Of a stretch of DNA of 48,985 bases, positions 18,307 through 27,819 are shown in pieces. The notes under the pieces were generated by a model, which was not told the DNA's origin, did no database searches, and saw only the letters and a program-made list of their open reading frames with translations. The translations under genes were made by a program, and so were the position numbers. Origin of the DNA: Arthrobacter sp. H20 (GTDB lineage Bacteria; Actinomycetota; Actinomycetes; Actinomycetales; Micrococcaceae); contig NZ_KI914713.1 in the NCBI RefSeq assembly GCF_000520515.1, positions 1-48,985 on the forward strand, in the 5' to 3' direction. Numbering within the stretch: the stretch's first letter is position 1; each line of letters begins with the position of its first letter.

Positions 18307-18897
18307 TCAGGGGCGCTTCCGCTGGGGGTAGAGAGTCTCGTGCCGGGCCAGCATTGCAACGAATTTTGCCATATTGCGTTCCCTGGCCGCGTCGGTCTTG
18401 AGCTGGCCCAGGCGGAAGATCAGCGCATATCTGTTCTGCGACGTCAGTACATCGAACATCGCCTGCGCCTCTGGCTCAGCTGAAATTGCCGCGGCCAGGT
18501 CGGCGGGAACTTCAGTCGTCGCCGGTCCAGCGTAGGCCCGCTCCCACCTGCCGTCGGCTTTCGCGGAGGCGACGGCGTCCTCGCCAGCCCGCGTCATCCG
18601 GCCTTCCGAAGCAAGCCGTTCAATGTAACCGATGTTGCGCAAGGACCAGATGCTGCGCGGACCCCGTGGCGTGAATCGCTGGAAAGTGCTTTCGTCGTCT
18701 CGCCGTCGTGCCTGGCCGTCGATCCAACCCACGCAGAGTGCCTCATCCAACGCCGCCGCGTACGTCAGGTCGGTCACTGACCCGCCCTTTTTGTGCAGGA
18801 TCAGCCAGACGCCTGGGGAGGTGGGGTGGTTGGACTCGAGCCATTCCCTCCACTCAGTGGCATGGAACACCACCAGTTCGGGCAGTTCAGCCTTCAT
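18307..18897 (-). CDS. YdeI/OmpD-associated family protein
   Basis: A 196-residue protein from the ATG at 18897; the longer frame to 18960 would run to the divergent gene. The N-terminal part (FHATEWREWLESNHPTSPGVWLILHKKG) and LDEALCVGWIDGQARRRDD are characteristic of the YdeI family (bacteriocin-protection/OmpD-associated). The C-terminal half with LTSQNRYALIFRLGQLKT is the usual second helical domain. The biochemical role is not established in this family. It is divergent from the VOC-like gene. Confidence 0.85.
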   Translation of the reverse strand: MKAELPELVVFHATEWREWLESNHPTSPGVWLILHKKGGSVTDLTYAAALDEALCVGWIDGQARRRDDESTFQRFTPRGPRSIWSLRNIGYIERLASEGRMTRAGEDAVASAKADGRWERAYAGPATTEVPADLAAAISAEPEAQAMFDVLTSQNRYALIFRLGQLKTDAARERNMAKFVAMLARHETLYPQRKRP

Positions 18898-18959
18898 GAA
18901 GCTACTGTAATCCCCTATGCTCCCCTGAGCTCCCCGACCCACGAATCTGGAGACACCCA

Positions 18960-19646
18960 ATGCTGCGGGTCCGCCTCACCCTATTCACTGCAGACCCAGC
19001 TCAAGCGGCCGCCCTGTTGCAGGCTCTGGGTCTGATTTCCGGGGAAGCAACTGCTGATCAGCGGCTTTTTGACGCCAGCGGAGGTCGGATCGCTGTCCAC
19101 AAAGCTGGAGCTGGCACCCACGGGCTCGTCATTCTCGGTTTCGAAGCAGGCGTTCTGGACGAGTTTGCCCGCCGCACGCGGGAGAGCGGTACAGCTGCTG
19201 AGGTAGTCAGCGGGCCCGACGGCGAGCCGACAGCCCGCGTCACCATGCCGGGACTAACATTCACCGTCGATCGAGGAGAGCGGGAGCTCAGTACCGGCGT
19301 CCACCCGCACCTGACCGTTGTGTGCGTCTGGCACACGCCGGCCACGACATCGGCGGCTCGCGCGCTGAGGGACATCGGGGCGCGGCCCCGCACGGGCGAG
19401 ACATCAGGTCCGCTGGATTTCGCTGCCAAGAACGGCGGTCTGGTGTCAGTCCGCCCCGCGGAGCAGCAGCGCTTCGAGCTGGGCTTTGAGTACGCCGGCG
19501 CGTTGAGTGAGCTCCTCTCTCGTGTCCAGAACGCTGGCTTCCCGGCAGAACTGGTGGACATTGGCGCCGACCGTTTCCTGCGTGTGCCACTGCCTACTGG
19601 CCGGTACCTCATCATCGCGGTGCGCCGCGAGGAACCTGGACCGTGA
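18960..19646 (+). CDS. VOC/glyoxalase-like two-domain protein
   Basis: A 228-residue soluble protein with two similar halves, each starting like a VOC (vicinal oxygen chelate) betaalphabetabetabeta unit: LRVRLTLFTADPAQAAALLQALG and LTVVCVWHTPATTSAARALRDIG. No clear metal-ligand triad (His, Glu) can be assigned, and no substrate is evident. It is divergent from the YdeI-like gene with a 62-nt gap. Confidence is good for a real gene and modest for the fold. Confidence 0.7.
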   Translation: MLRVRLTLFTADPAQAAALLQALGLISGEATADQRLFDASGGRIAVHKAGAGTHGLVILGFEAGVLDEFARRTRESGTAAEVVSGPDGEPTARVTMPGLTFTVDRGERELSTGVHPHLTVVCVWHTPATTSAARALRDIGARPRTGETSGPLDFAAKNGGLVSVRPAEQQRFELGFEYAGALSELLSRVQNAGFPAELVDIGADRFLRVPLPTGRYLIIAVRREEPGP

Positions 19647-19745
19647 CCGTGGCATTCAACACCTGAGGCACAGTCAGGTGGAAAACTCGAGATTCAGCCA
19701 ATGGCCGAAGCGCAGCGCGCCGCCCGCAGTCGCAGCCTTGTCTGC

Positions 19746-19751
19746 TATAAA
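19746..19751 (+). promoter_or_regulatory. -10-like hexamer TATAAA, seven bases before ATG
   Basis: TATAAA stands out in GC-rich surroundings and ends 7 nt before the ATG at 19759. It supports both the chosen start of the NUDIX gene and a leaderless mRNA. Confidence 0.55.
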
Positions 19752-19758
19752 ACAAAGT

Positions 19759-20298
19759 ATGAACGTTCGCACCCCAGACCCCAATCCCGGGTGGCTTTCG
19801 GAAGATGACCTCTCCGAAGCCCGCCGTCGCCTCCCTATGGTTTACGTTGAGGCCATCCCGGTGCGATGTGACTCGCTGGGGTACGTCACCGAGGTCGGGC
19901 TGCTACTGCAGGCCAACGAGCAGGGCGAGATGGTCAGGACGTTCGTCTCTGGGCGGGTGATGTACCGGGAAACCATCCGGGCCGCACTGGTCCGCCACCT
20001 GGAAAAGGACCTGGGCCCGTTTGCCCTTCCACAGCTGCCGCCCTGCCCAGTGCCATTCACCATTGCCGAGTATTTCCCCTCGCCCTCCGAGACCGGAATG
20101 ACTGATGACCGGCAGCACGCCGTCGCCCTCGCCTACCTGATTCCCGTCACCGGCGAATGCGAGCCCCGGCAGGACGCGCTGGAACTATCCTGGATGACCC
20201 CCGACGATGCCCTGAGCCCAGGCGTTCAGTCAGAGTTCTCCGGCGGGCGCGGAGGGCTGCTCCGCCAGGCGCTGGCCTACGCAGGCTGGGGACGTTAG
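19759..20298 (+). CDS. NUDIX-type hydrolase, DUF4916-like
   Basis: A 179-residue protein matching a conserved actinobacterial NUDIX-fold family (DUF4916): WLSEDDLSEARRRLPMVYVEAIPV, then GYVTEVGLLLQA. A standard NUDIX box (GX5EX7REUXEEXGU) is not recognisable; the equivalent region is SGRVMYRETIRAALVRHLEKDLG, which keeps the RE and a late acidic residue only. Hydrolase activity is therefore uncertain. The ATG at 19759, close behind a TATAAA hexamer, is preferred to the long upstream open frame. The next gene starts 4 nt after its stop. Confidence 0.82.
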   Translation: MNVRTPDPNPGWLSEDDLSEARRRLPMVYVEAIPVRCDSLGYVTEVGLLLQANEQGEMVRTFVSGRVMYRETIRAALVRHLEKDLGPFALPQLPPCPVPFTIAEYFPSPSETGMTDDRQHAVALAYLIPVTGECEPRQDALELSWMTPDDALSPGVQSEFSGGRGGLLRQALAYAGWGR

Positions 20299-20301
20299 CC
20301 A

Positions 20302-21150
20302 GTGACCGGGGACCATTCACCGCCGCGCGTGCGAAGGGTCAGCGCTGAGGCTGTCGCCGCCGGTCACCACATCATCGGTCCGGCCGGGACGGAGCCCACC
20401 AAGGTGGTGGAAACCGATATCGAGACCGATGATTTCGGCACCCCCGCCGTCGTCGTTGCCACGCTCGATTCCGGTGCAACCCTTCGGATCGCCACCGGTT
20501 CGCAGGTCCAGGTTGCAGTTGACGGTCGCGAGGCGTCCGGGTCCATTCCCGCCCAGGACGGAACTCCTGAGGCAGTGATCGCCCACGCTGTCTCAGTCCA
20601 CCCGGAAAGCGTCCAGCTGCAAGCCATCGCTGAACGTCTCGGCAGGGGGGTGAACGTCAAATCCGGCGCCCATCTGCAGGACGTCCACGACCTGGCGCTG
20701 AGCCTGCTGGTCGATTTCGCCGACACAGCAAACGCACTCCGGGTCTGCGACCTACTCACCCAACTGCCCTACGACGGCAATTTTGGCCGTTGGAAATGGA
20801 TCGAGGGAGTGCTGGCGCTCGCATCCTATCTGGCCTACGACGGCGGTGACATCACCCGCGCAGCTGCCTATTCGGTATCGCTACGCACTGCCGATGATGG
20901 CGAAACCGACCCGTTGAAAGCCAAACTGGCCGCGGCGGTCCGGCAACGCCAGCTCAACGACCCGAATCTCTACGACCCTGAGATCAGCCGCGCCGCCGCT
21001 GCCGCAGACGCTGCTGCGGAGAAGGACTGGCGAGTGGTCCGGCTCACGGCGCTGCTCTACCTGCGATCCCACGGTGGTTCCGAGACCCTGGCCACTGAGG
21101 AATTGAACCGCCGGATCCACAACGAGCTGCTTGCGATTCGTGCCGTGTAG
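20302..21150 (+). CDS. conserved hypothetical protein, DUF6707-like C-terminal domain
   Basis: A 282-residue soluble protein starting at GTG 20302, 3 nt after the NUDIX gene. The first ~100 residues are beta-rich (SGATLRIATGSQVQVAVDG). The remainder is all-helical (LQDVHDLALSLLVDFADTANALRVCDLL, then FGRWKWIEGVLALASYL) and resembles TPR-like DUF6707 proteins, as I recall them. No catalytic motif is seen and I assign no function. Tight spacing suggests it is expressed with the NUDIX protein. Confidence 0.6.
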   Translation: MTGDHSPPRVRRVSAEAVAAGHHIIGPAGTEPTKVVETDIETDDFGTPAVVVATLDSGATLRIATGSQVQVAVDGREASGSIPAQDGTPEAVIAHAVSVHPESVQLQAIAERLGRGVNVKSGAHLQDVHDLALSLLVDFADTANALRVCDLLTQLPYDGNFGRWKWIEGVLALASYLAYDGGDITRAAAYSVSLRTADDGETDPLKAKLAAAVRQRQLNDPNLYDPEISRAAAAADAAAEKDWRVVRLTALLYLRSHGGSETLATEELNRRIHNELLAIRAV

Positions 21151-21178
21151 GACTCTGGAGCACTTGCTGCGACGGGAG

Positions 21179-21184
21179 TAGAGT
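21179..21184 (+). promoter_or_regulatory. -10-like hexamer TAGAGT, six bases before ATG
   Basis: TAGAGT ends 6 nt before the ATG at 21191. This is the same spacing as at 6827, 7791, 13407, 22017 and 47124, so a leaderless start is likely. Confidence 0.5.
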
Positions 21185-21190
21185 GTCGCC

Positions 21191-23261
<2,071 letters not shown>

Positions 23262-23274
23262 CCCGGCCCCTTCC

Positions 23275-23315
23275 CGCTCCGGCTTCCCCGCTCCGGCTTC
23301 CCTGCTCCGCGTCGC
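23275..23315. repeat. imperfect 14-bp tandem repeat after tgt
   Basis: Two exact copies and one degenerate copy of a CCGCTCCGGCTTCC-like unit follow the tgt stop and run straight into the 8-bp repeat. No coding frame of its own is supported. Confidence 0.5.
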
Positions 23316-23325
23316 TCCCGTCCGG

Positions 23326-23397
23326 GCGTCCCAGCGTCCCAGCGTCCCAGCGTCCCAGCGTCCCAGCGTCCCGGCGTCCCGGCGTCCCGGCGTCCCG
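23326..23397. repeat. 8-bp tandem repeat, nine copies
   Basis: Nine uninterrupted copies of GCGTCCCR: the first five end in A and the last four end in G. The array ends exactly where the palindromic element at 23397 begins. It lies in the 320-nt gene-free interval 23262-23581 between tgt and the DUF559 gene. An array this uniform is likely to vary in copy number between strains. Confidence 0.9.
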
Positions 23398-23459
23398 GAA
23401 AAGTGGTGGACCCGCAGCCAAGTGGTGGGGCAACAACGATCCTGCGGGTGCGCCACTTT
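23397..23459. repeat. palindromic element, copy 1 (upstream of the DUF559 gene)
   Basis: Outer arms AAAGTGG (23400-23406) and CCACTTT (23453-23459), and inner arms CCCGCAG (23411-23417) and CTGCGGG (23442-23448), form a two-tier imperfect hairpin. The left 35 bases match copy 2 (from 24525) at 26 of 35 positions in the same orientation, and the right arm region is also conserved. Confidence 0.7.
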
Positions 23460-23581
23460 CTGGCGGATGCAGTTGCACTCGGACGGGTCACACCTCCTCC
23501 ACAGCCACCCGTTTGGCTCGGGTTGCCCACATAACGGACTCGGCCTGACCGTGGCCACCCGGATCGGCGCATGCTGGCTGC

Positions 23582-24538
23582 ATGAATATCCAGTGCCCCT
23601 CCTGGCTGAAGGCCTCTGACATTCCCTGGACCACCGAGGAACTCGCTGAGCGACACGTCGGTGATCGGCAGGTCGCCCAGCTCGTGGCATCGGGTGACCT
23701 GGTCCGTCTGCGACGCGGCTGCTACCTTTCCGGCCAGCTGTGGCAGCAGCAGTCGCCTGAGACGCGGGCGCTGCAACGCATCCATGCCCACCATCATGCA
23801 CTTCTGCGGGTCTCTCGAGGCGGGATGGTTTACAGCCACACGTCGGCGGCCCGCGTGCATGGCCTGCACCTGTGGAAGGTGGATGACCTCATCCACCTCA
23901 CCCAGGGATTCCCGACCACGCCGCACGGACATGGCCCTGACGTCCGCGCCCATTGCTCACGGCTGGCACCGCAGGATATAACCTCCCGGGGAGGCCTGCG
24001 GATCACGTCCCTGGAACGCACAGTCGTGGATTGTGCCCGAGTTCTCCCCTACCGCAAGGCGCTCATTGTCGCCGATCACGCCCTACGGGCCGGCGGAAAC
24101 CAACCGCTGATGCAAAACCTTACCCATCAGCTCTCTGGCCACAAAGGCGTTGCCAACGCTCGAAAGGTTACCGTTCACGCCAGCGGGTTGGCCGAGTCTC
24201 CAGGCGAAACGCTGACCAGGCACTTCCTCCACCGGATGAGGCTACCGATGCCCGAGGAACAAGTGCCCGTCCGAAGCAGGTACGGCGAGCACCGGCTCGA
24301 CTTCGCCTGGCGGGAACTCCTGCTTGCCCTCGAGTTCGACGGACGGACCAAGTATTTCGCGTATGCGCCCACCGATGAAGTGCTATTCCAGGAACGCCGC
24401 CGGGAGAAGGCCCTGATGGAGGACGGCTGGCAGTTTGTCCGCATCGAGTGGGCAGATCTGTTCCGTGAGCCGGAGTTGAAGGCGCGGATCGTCGCGGCCC
24501 TGCACCGGGCGTGCCGGATCCACCGGAAAAGTGCTTGA
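23582..24538 (+). CDS. AbiEi-like/DUF559 (VSR-type nuclease fold) protein
   Basis: A 318-residue two-domain protein. Residues ~16-60 form an AbiEi_4-like winged helix (TTEELAERHVGDRQVAQLV...LVRLRRGCYL). Residues ~205-310 form a DUF559 PD-(D/E)XK-like domain: Glu209, Asp240 in HRLDFAW, Glu251-Phe-Asp253 in LALEFDG, and ERRREKALMEDGWQFVRIEW. Such proteins are often labelled type IV antitoxins, but no AbiEii toxin gene is adjacent, and the second domain looks like a nuclease. The last codons and the stop lie inside the left arm of a hairpin, and a related hairpin precedes the gene. It sits between tgt and yhhQ and looks inserted. Function is unknown. Confidence 0.85.
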   Translation: MNIQCPSWLKASDIPWTTEELAERHVGDRQVAQLVASGDLVRLRRGCYLSGQLWQQQSPETRALQRIHAHHHALLRVSRGGMVYSHTSAARVHGLHLWKVDDLIHLTQGFPTTPHGHGPDVRAHCSRLAPQDITSRGGLRITSLERTVVDCARVLPYRKALIVADHALRAGGNQPLMQNLTHQLSGHKGVANARKVTVHASGLAESPGETLTRHFLHRMRLPMPEEQVPVRSRYGEHRLDFAWRELLLALEFDGRTKYFAYAPTDEVLFQERRREKALMEDGWQFVRIEWADLFREPELKARIVAALHRACRIHRKSA

Positions 24539-24590
24539 CCTGCAGACGAGTGGCCGCCCCACCACTCGTCTGCGGCTCCGGCACTTTTCC
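24525..24590. repeat. palindromic element, copy 2 (3' end of the DUF559 gene)
   Basis: Outer arms GGAAAAGTGC (24525-24534) and GCACTTTTCC (24581-24590), and inner arms GCAGACGAGTGG (24542-24553) and CCACTCGTCTGC (24562-24573), are perfect. The loop is short. The first arm encodes the end of the DUF559 protein, with the stop at 24536-24538. It may also end transcription of that gene, although no clear T tract follows. Confidence 0.85.
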
Positions 24591-24632
24591 AGGCGGGCCG
24601 GGCCGAGGAAGTCGCTAGGACCTCAGGAGACG

Positions 24633-25355
24633 CTAGGACGCTGCATAGCTCGGTTCGCGCTTCTTGATCCACCCGATCACCACTGCGGTCAGTGGCACAA
24701 AGAGGACCTCGATCAGGGTTTTGTACAGGAATCCGAAGAGCAGATAATTCAGGAATCCCCCGAAGGTGGTGATGCCGATAACCGATGCGGCGATGGCGCA
24801 GAAGATCAGGGTGTCGGCGAACTCGCCGACCACTGTAGACCCGAGTAGTCGACCCACCAGGCCGCGCTCGCCTAGACGGGTCTTCATCCGGACCAGAACC
24901 CATGAGTTGAGGGTCTGTCCCACGGCGAAGGCCAATAAGGAGGCCAGAACAATAAGCGGGACCGGTCCAAGCGCTCCTTCAAGGGCGGCCTGCTTCACCG
25001 TGCCGAAATCGTCTTCGAAGCCTGGCAGCGCGATGATAATCAGGTAGCAGAGCGACGCGAACGCCGATAGCAGGAAGGTGACCGCAATGGCCAACCGCGC
25101 CGCTTTGAAGCCGTAGACCTCACTGATCACATCACCCAGGATGTAGGCAATGGGAAAGAGGAAGAAACCGCCGTCAGTGATGATACTGAAATCGCCGGCG
25201 ATCGGTCCGATCGCCACTCCCTTGGAAGCACCGATGTTGGAGAGGAGCACGACGACGGCGAGGGTCGCGAGCATGATCGCAAAGTATGTACTCCCGGAGG
25301 CGGCAAATTTTGCGCGGGCTTTTTCCTGCAGTTGAGTCAACGTCTTCTCATTCAT
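24633..25355 (-). CDS. queuosine precursor transporter, YhhQ family
   Basis: A 240-residue membrane protein with about six hydrophobic segments, matching YhhQ/QPTR (formerly DUF165), importers of preQ0/preQ1 or queuine. Family landmarks are LSNIGASKGVAIG, FFLFPIAYILGDVISEVYGFKAARLAI, VGQTLNSWVLVRMK and VGEFADTLIFCAIA. The ATG at 25355 (MNEKTLTQ) is chosen over the long upstream frame. With tgt nearby and no queC, queD, queE or queF in the window, it points to salvage rather than synthesis of the queuosine base. Only the DUF559 gene and its repeats separate it from tgt. Confidence 0.92.
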   Translation of the reverse strand: MNEKTLTQLQEKARAKFAASGSTYFAIMLATLAVVVLLSNIGASKGVAIGPIAGDFSIITDGGFFLFPIAYILGDVISEVYGFKAARLAIAVTFLLSAFASLCYLIIIALPGFEDDFGTVKQAALEGALGPVPLIVLASLLAFAVGQTLNSWVLVRMKTRLGERGLVGRLLGSTVVGEFADTLIFCAIAASVIGITTFGGFLNYLLFGFLYKTLIEVLFVPLTAVVIGWIKKREPSYAAS

Positions 25356-25492
25356 CGAAGTGGTTCGCGGACACGTGTGCGCCCGCTGTATTAGCACTGA
25401 TGCCCGGCTGCCCCCGGGCAGTTCAATTCTGCCATGCCCCGTCGGGGCGTCCCGAACTGGCCGCACCGACCGAAAATGGGCACACTAGAGAA

Positions 25493-26317
25493 ATGTCCCT
25501 AACTAATCCCGCCCCCGCAGTGACCCTCACCATCGCCGGATCCGAAGCTACCGGTGGCGCAGGCGCCCAAGCGGACCTCAGGACCTTCCAGGAGCTAGGG
25601 GTCTACGGTATTGCGGCCCTGACGTGCATTGTGTCCTTCGACCCGAAGGACAGCTGGAACCATCGCTTCGTGCCGGTCGAACCTCAGGTCATCGCCGATC
25701 AGTTGGAGGCCATCCAGACGTGCTACCCGCTGGAGACAGTCAAGATCGGCATGCTCGGAACTCCAGCAACCATCGACACTGTGGCAACGGCGCTGAAAAG
25801 CCAGCAGTGGCGGAACATCGTGCTTGACCCGGTGTTGATCTGCAAAGGCCAGGAGCCCGGAGCTGCACTCGACACGGATCAGGCGTTGAAGGCGCAGATC
25901 CTTCAGTTGGCCACCGTAGTCACTCCCAATCACTTTGAGGCAGAGTCGCTCTCCGGCATGTCGATCAGCAGTATCGAAGACCTCCAGGAGGCCGCCAAGC
26001 GGATCCATCAGATCAGCGGCGCCATCGTCGTCGCTAAGGGTGGCATCCGGTTGGAGGGCCAGAACGCCGTCGACGTCTACTTCGACGGCACAACACTCGA
26101 GTTGCTGTCTGCACCGAAGGTCGGCGAGGTGGCCGTCAGCGGGGCCGGGTGCACCCTGGCCGCCGCCATCACCGCCGAACTCGCCAAGGGCGCCACTGCC
26201 CTGGAGGCAGCACGCACCGCCAAAGCATTCGTGACCGAGGCAATTCGCAACCGGGTGTCCTCAGCAGCACCGTTCGACGCCGTGTGGCAGGGCGGCGCCT
26301 CCGGTACCTCAGCATGA
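25493..26317 (+). CDS. pdxK: pyridoxal kinase, PdxK (ThiD-like) type
   Basis: ATP-dependent kinase making pyridoxal phosphate (vitamin B6 salvage), 274 residues from the ATG at 25493. It is of the Bacillus PdxK type, which is ThiD-like: TIAGSEATGGAGAQADLRTFQELGVYG, SFDPKDSWNHRFVPV, DPVLICKG and VSGAGCTLAAAITAELAKGA. Cys117 (CKG) and Cys220 (GAGC, in place of the usual catalytic Asp) correspond to the two cysteines of dual-cysteine pyridoxal kinases. This argues against a plain hydroxymethylpyrimidine kinase. The stop overlaps the next start as ATGA. Confidence 0.92.
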   Translation: MSLTNPAPAVTLTIAGSEATGGAGAQADLRTFQELGVYGIAALTCIVSFDPKDSWNHRFVPVEPQVIADQLEAIQTCYPLETVKIGMLGTPATIDTVATALKSQQWRNIVLDPVLICKGQEPGAALDTDQALKAQILQLATVVTPNHFEAESLSGMSISSIEDLQEAAKRIHQISGAIVVAKGGIRLEGQNAVDVYFDGTTLELLSAPKVGEVAVSGAGCTLAAAITAELAKGATALEAARTAKAFVTEAIRNRVSSAAPFDAVWQGGASGTSA

Positions 26318-27810
26318 GGGTAGCGATTCTCGGCGATATTGGGCAGCGCGTCTACCACGTCGGCGATGACGCGATGACGCACGCAGCGGTGGACGAGCTC
26401 GCTGCGCGCGGCATCACTGACGTCGTGTTGCTCAGCCGCAACGTGGCTGACACCGTTCACCGGTTCGGGGCCGATGCCGTCCCGACCATCGAATTCCCCT
26501 GGCCGTATGCCGAGTATCAGCAGTATCTGTCCGACATACGTTCGTTGCTTGCCGGGCAGCCACACGGGCTGGTGGAGGAGGACCAGGTGCACCGCCTCAT
26601 CGAGACGATCGGCGGGTGCGAGGCAGTGCTGATCGCTGGGGGCGGCAATATGAACTCGGTCTACGGCTGGCTCCTGTACGAACGCGCAGCGGTCGTCGAG
26701 ATCGCCCGGCACCTCGGCAAGCGGGTGGTTATCTCTGGCCAGACCTTCGGCCCCCTGCTGTACGGCGCGGACCGCGGCGTCGCGTCACGGATGCTCTCCC
26801 TCGCCGCGTTGGCAGGAGCGCGGGAGAACAGTTCGCTCGCACTCGGCAGGGAGTTGGCTGGCTCCACAGTGGTTCCGTGCCTCGATGATGCCTCGTTCCT
26901 CGCCGCCGGCACCGGCAGAGAAACCAACACCTCAGTTCCCGCCGCTGGCCGCGGCCTGGATCGGCAGGACGACTCGCCTCCACCGGGCTCCTACATCGTC
27001 GGTACTTTCGCTGGCAACACCGGCGCCTGCCCCCGTGACCAATTCATCACTGCGGTCGCAGCGGCCCTCGATGCCGCCGGCGAACTCACCGGACTGCCCG
27101 TCCTGCTCCTGCCCCACATGGCAGTCGAGGGCGAAGGCGGCGTCGACGAGGCCATGCATGCGGAGATAGCTGCTGCGATGACGTCACCGGTCGATGCGCG
27201 GCCGATCGCTTCGGCGCGGGACACAGCGGCCCTGACCTCGAGGGCTGCGTTGGTGGTGACCTCCCGCTACCATCCAGTGGTTTTTGCGCTCGACGGTGGC
27301 GTCCCGACAGTGGCGCTGTCACTCGATGAGTACAGCGATGTCCGGCTACGGGGAGCGCTCGCCAATTGGGGGCTCGCGGACTTCGCTCTCCCGCTACCAT
27401 CCCTGCTGGACGGCACGGCACGGCTGGCTATCGGGGAAGCCTGGCAGCGCCGCGAGACCATCGGCGATCATGTGCGGGCCCTCCGCCCCCGAAAGGTCAG
27501 TGAATCAGCCGCCTGGTGGGACCTCGTCGTCAACGCCCTTCAGGGCAAGCGGGTGACAGCCGGTACTCCAGCCTCCCACCAGCAGCTCGCTCCGGAGGGT
27601 ATGTGGGCCGCGGCGGCGGCCTCCGCCCGCGTTGTATTCCTCCCGATGTCAGCTGAACTCGCTGACCTTCGGAAAGCCCGGGAACATTTCGAGGGCGAAG
27701 CAGCAGCTTCGAGGGCTGAGCTGCAAGGCTGGTTCGACTCCTCCAGTTTCAGGCTGGTCCGCAAACTCGCCTCACTAAGAACGCGGCTGCGACCGCGCAA
27801 AGCCATCTAA
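26314..27810 (+). CDS. polysaccharide pyruvyl transferase family protein
   Basis: A 498-residue protein of the CsaB/WcaK-like polysaccharide pyruvyl transferase family. It starts MRVAILGDIGQRVYHVGDDAMTHAAVDEL, with IAGGGNMNSVYGWLLYERA, VISGQTFGPL and, in the second half, VVTSRYHPVVFAL. The last ~50 residues form a charged helix (LADLRKAREHFEGEAAASRAELQGW) followed by a basic tail, as in wall-polymer glycosyltransferases. The true start is the ATG overlapping the pdxK stop; the longer frame runs inside pdxK. It is followed 9 nt later by a GT2 enzyme and then an SLH-domain protease. It probably adds a pyruvate ketal to a cell-wall glycan. Confidence 0.85.
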   Translation: MRVAILGDIGQRVYHVGDDAMTHAAVDELAARGITDVVLLSRNVADTVHRFGADAVPTIEFPWPYAEYQQYLSDIRSLLAGQPHGLVEEDQVHRLIETIGGCEAVLIAGGGNMNSVYGWLLYERAAVVEIARHLGKRVVISGQTFGPLLYGADRGVASRMLSLAALAGARENSSLALGRELAGSTVVPCLDDASFLAAGTGRETNTSVPAAGRGLDRQDDSPPPGSYIVGTFAGNTGACPRDQFITAVAAALDAAGELTGLPVLLLPHMAVEGEGGVDEAMHAEIAAAMTSPVDARPIASARDTAALTSRAALVVTSRYHPVVFALDGGVPTVALSLDEYSDVRLRGALANWGLADFALPLPSLLDGTARLAIGEAWQRRETIGDHVRALRPRKVSESAAWWDLVVNALQGKRVTAGTPASHQQLAPEGMWAAAAASARVVFLPMSAELADLRKAREHFEGEAAASRAELQGWFDSSSFRLVRKLASLRTRLRPRKAI

Positions 27811-27819
27811 GGACTGTCA

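Noticed and set aside
23326-23397. Possible CRISPR array
   Set aside because: The units are 8 bp with no spacers; it is a plain tandem repeat.
23582-24538. Type IV AbiEi/AbiEii toxin-antitoxin pair
   Set aside because: No nucleotidyltransferase toxin gene is adjacent, and the protein carries its own DUF559 nuclease-like domain.
24175-24903. Minus-strand 242-residue frame
   Set aside because: Overlaps the DUF559 gene antisense and the YhhQ-type gene in another frame; Ser/Arg-rich shadow.
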